This document shows positions 63,591 through 64,000 of a DNA stretch of 64,000 nt, piece after piece. Source of the stretch: Candidatus Methylopumilus universalis (lineage in GTDB: Bacteria > Pseudomonadota > Gammaproteobacteria > Burkholderiales > Methylophilaceae); NCBI RefSeq assembly GCF_006365315.1, contig NZ_CP040968.1:1116001-1180000 (forward strand), given 5' to 3'. The translations under genes were made by a program, and so were the position numbers. The notes beneath the pieces are model-generated. The model worked only from the letters and a program-made list of their open reading frames with translations, was not told where the DNA came from and searched no databases. Positions within the stretch are counted from its first letter, which is position 1. The number at the start of each line of letters is the position of its first letter.

Positions 63591-64000
63591 ATGACAGATA
63601 AAATCAATATTCTTTTAGCCAACCCCCGTGGCTTTTGTGCGGGTGTTGATCGTGCCATTCAAATCGTAGAAGAAGCTCTTATACAATATGGCAAGCCTAT
63701 CTATGTGAGGCACGAAGTTGTCCATAATCAATATGTGATCAATGATTTAAAAACAAAGGGTGCTGTTTTTATTGAAGATCTGAATGATGTGCCGAAGGGT
63801 GCGCATGTGATTTTTAGTGCGCATGGCATTTCAAAAGCTATTCGTGAAGAAGCTAAGTTACGTGAGCTTATTCCTATCGATGCGACCTGCCCATTGGTTA
63901 CCAAAGTCCATGTTGAAGTAAACAAAATGCTTAATCAAGGTATGGATATCATTATGATCGGACACAAAGGCCATCCTGAAGTAGAAGGCACGATGGGTCA
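63591..64000 (+). CDS. ispH: 4-hydroxy-3-methylbut-2-enyl diphosphate reductase (partial, runs off the right edge)
   Basis: The first 136 codons are visible. [20 protein letters not shown] carries the first cluster Cys (Cys16). [14 protein letters not shown] and FSAHGIS supply the substrate His residues, and [11 protein letters not shown] carries the second cluster Cys. IspH is the last enzyme of the MEP isoprenoid pathway and a [4Fe-4S] protein. TAAAAT at 63577-63582 would place transcription start near the ATG, and no ribosome-binding site is seen. Confidence 0.97.
   Translation, partial: MTDKINILLANPRGFCAGVDRAIQIVEEALIQYGKPIYVRHEVVHNQYVINDLKTKGAVFIEDLNDVPKGAHVIFSAHGISKAIREEAKLRELIPIDATCPLVTKVHVEVNKMLNQGMDIIMIGHKGHPEVEGTMG

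Overview
The window is one contiguous piece of a compact, AT-rich proteobacterial chromosome. Gene content and order point to a betaproteobacterium, and the streamlining, porin type and small intergenic spaces suggest a planktonic methylotroph of the Methylophilaceae (OM43 / Methylopumilus-like). That taxonomic placement is an inference from synteny and protein flavour, not from a marker gene. About 63 genes cover nearly all the DNA. There is no gene-free stretch above 300 bases: the largest gaps are 11537-11806 (nitrogen-regulated glnA promoter), 20792-21000 (porin leader), 13217-13422 (glnA terminator plus ntrB promoter) and 1478-1667 (porin remnant). I saw no tRNA, rRNA, insertion sequence, phage gene or CRISPR array.

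Layout. 1-11536: the first codons of a yebC-like gene, a DMT exporter, a CBS-domain protein, a decayed porin 3' end with its terminator, YjbQ, a VOC protein, aspS, DUF502, FmdB, ssb, a YajR-like MFS pump, then uvrA on the other strand, mtgA and aroE. 11537-15935: a textbook glnA-ntrB-ntrC nitrogen regulon with NtrC operators and a sigma-54 promoter. 15938-20791: a small lipoprotein, two sugar-transfer genes and the major porin. 21001-26141: dgt-aroB-aroK diverging from ponA, with the usual pilMNOPQ block absent. 26163-28933: a small glycan/methyltransferase cassette. 28930-34467: hemB and trpC-trpD-trpG-trpE plus rpe on the minus strand. 34569-37750: hemA-prfA-prmC. 37785-41060: a second surface-sugar cassette. 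41168-44891: metX-metW-ampG and exonuclease III. 44915-48730: pyrE and the gatCAB amidotransferase. 48862-61203: one long plus-strand run, mreBCD-mrdAB-rlpA-ybeD-lipBA-gshAB-apbE-NusG II-Gx transporter. 61254-64000: lptM-lysA, purU and the start of ispH.

How it fits together. Cell-envelope building dominates: elongasome (mreBCD, PBP2, RodA, RlpA), class A PBP, MtgA, AmpG recycling, LptM for LPS export, and a porin. Three short cassettes for surface sugars, visibly more AT-rich than their flanks, are spliced between housekeeping blocks. The AspRS carries residues typical of non-discriminating enzymes and gatCAB lies in the same window, implying tRNA-dependent Asn (and/or Gln) formation. Several convergent gene pairs share or nearly share their stop codons, and only three intrinsic terminators were recognised, two of them tied to porins and one to glnA. 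The most unusual items are the porin remnant, the apbE-NusG II-Gx flavinylation-type trio without a visible target, and a nucleotidyltransferase-kinase fusion whose first domain appears to have lost its signature.
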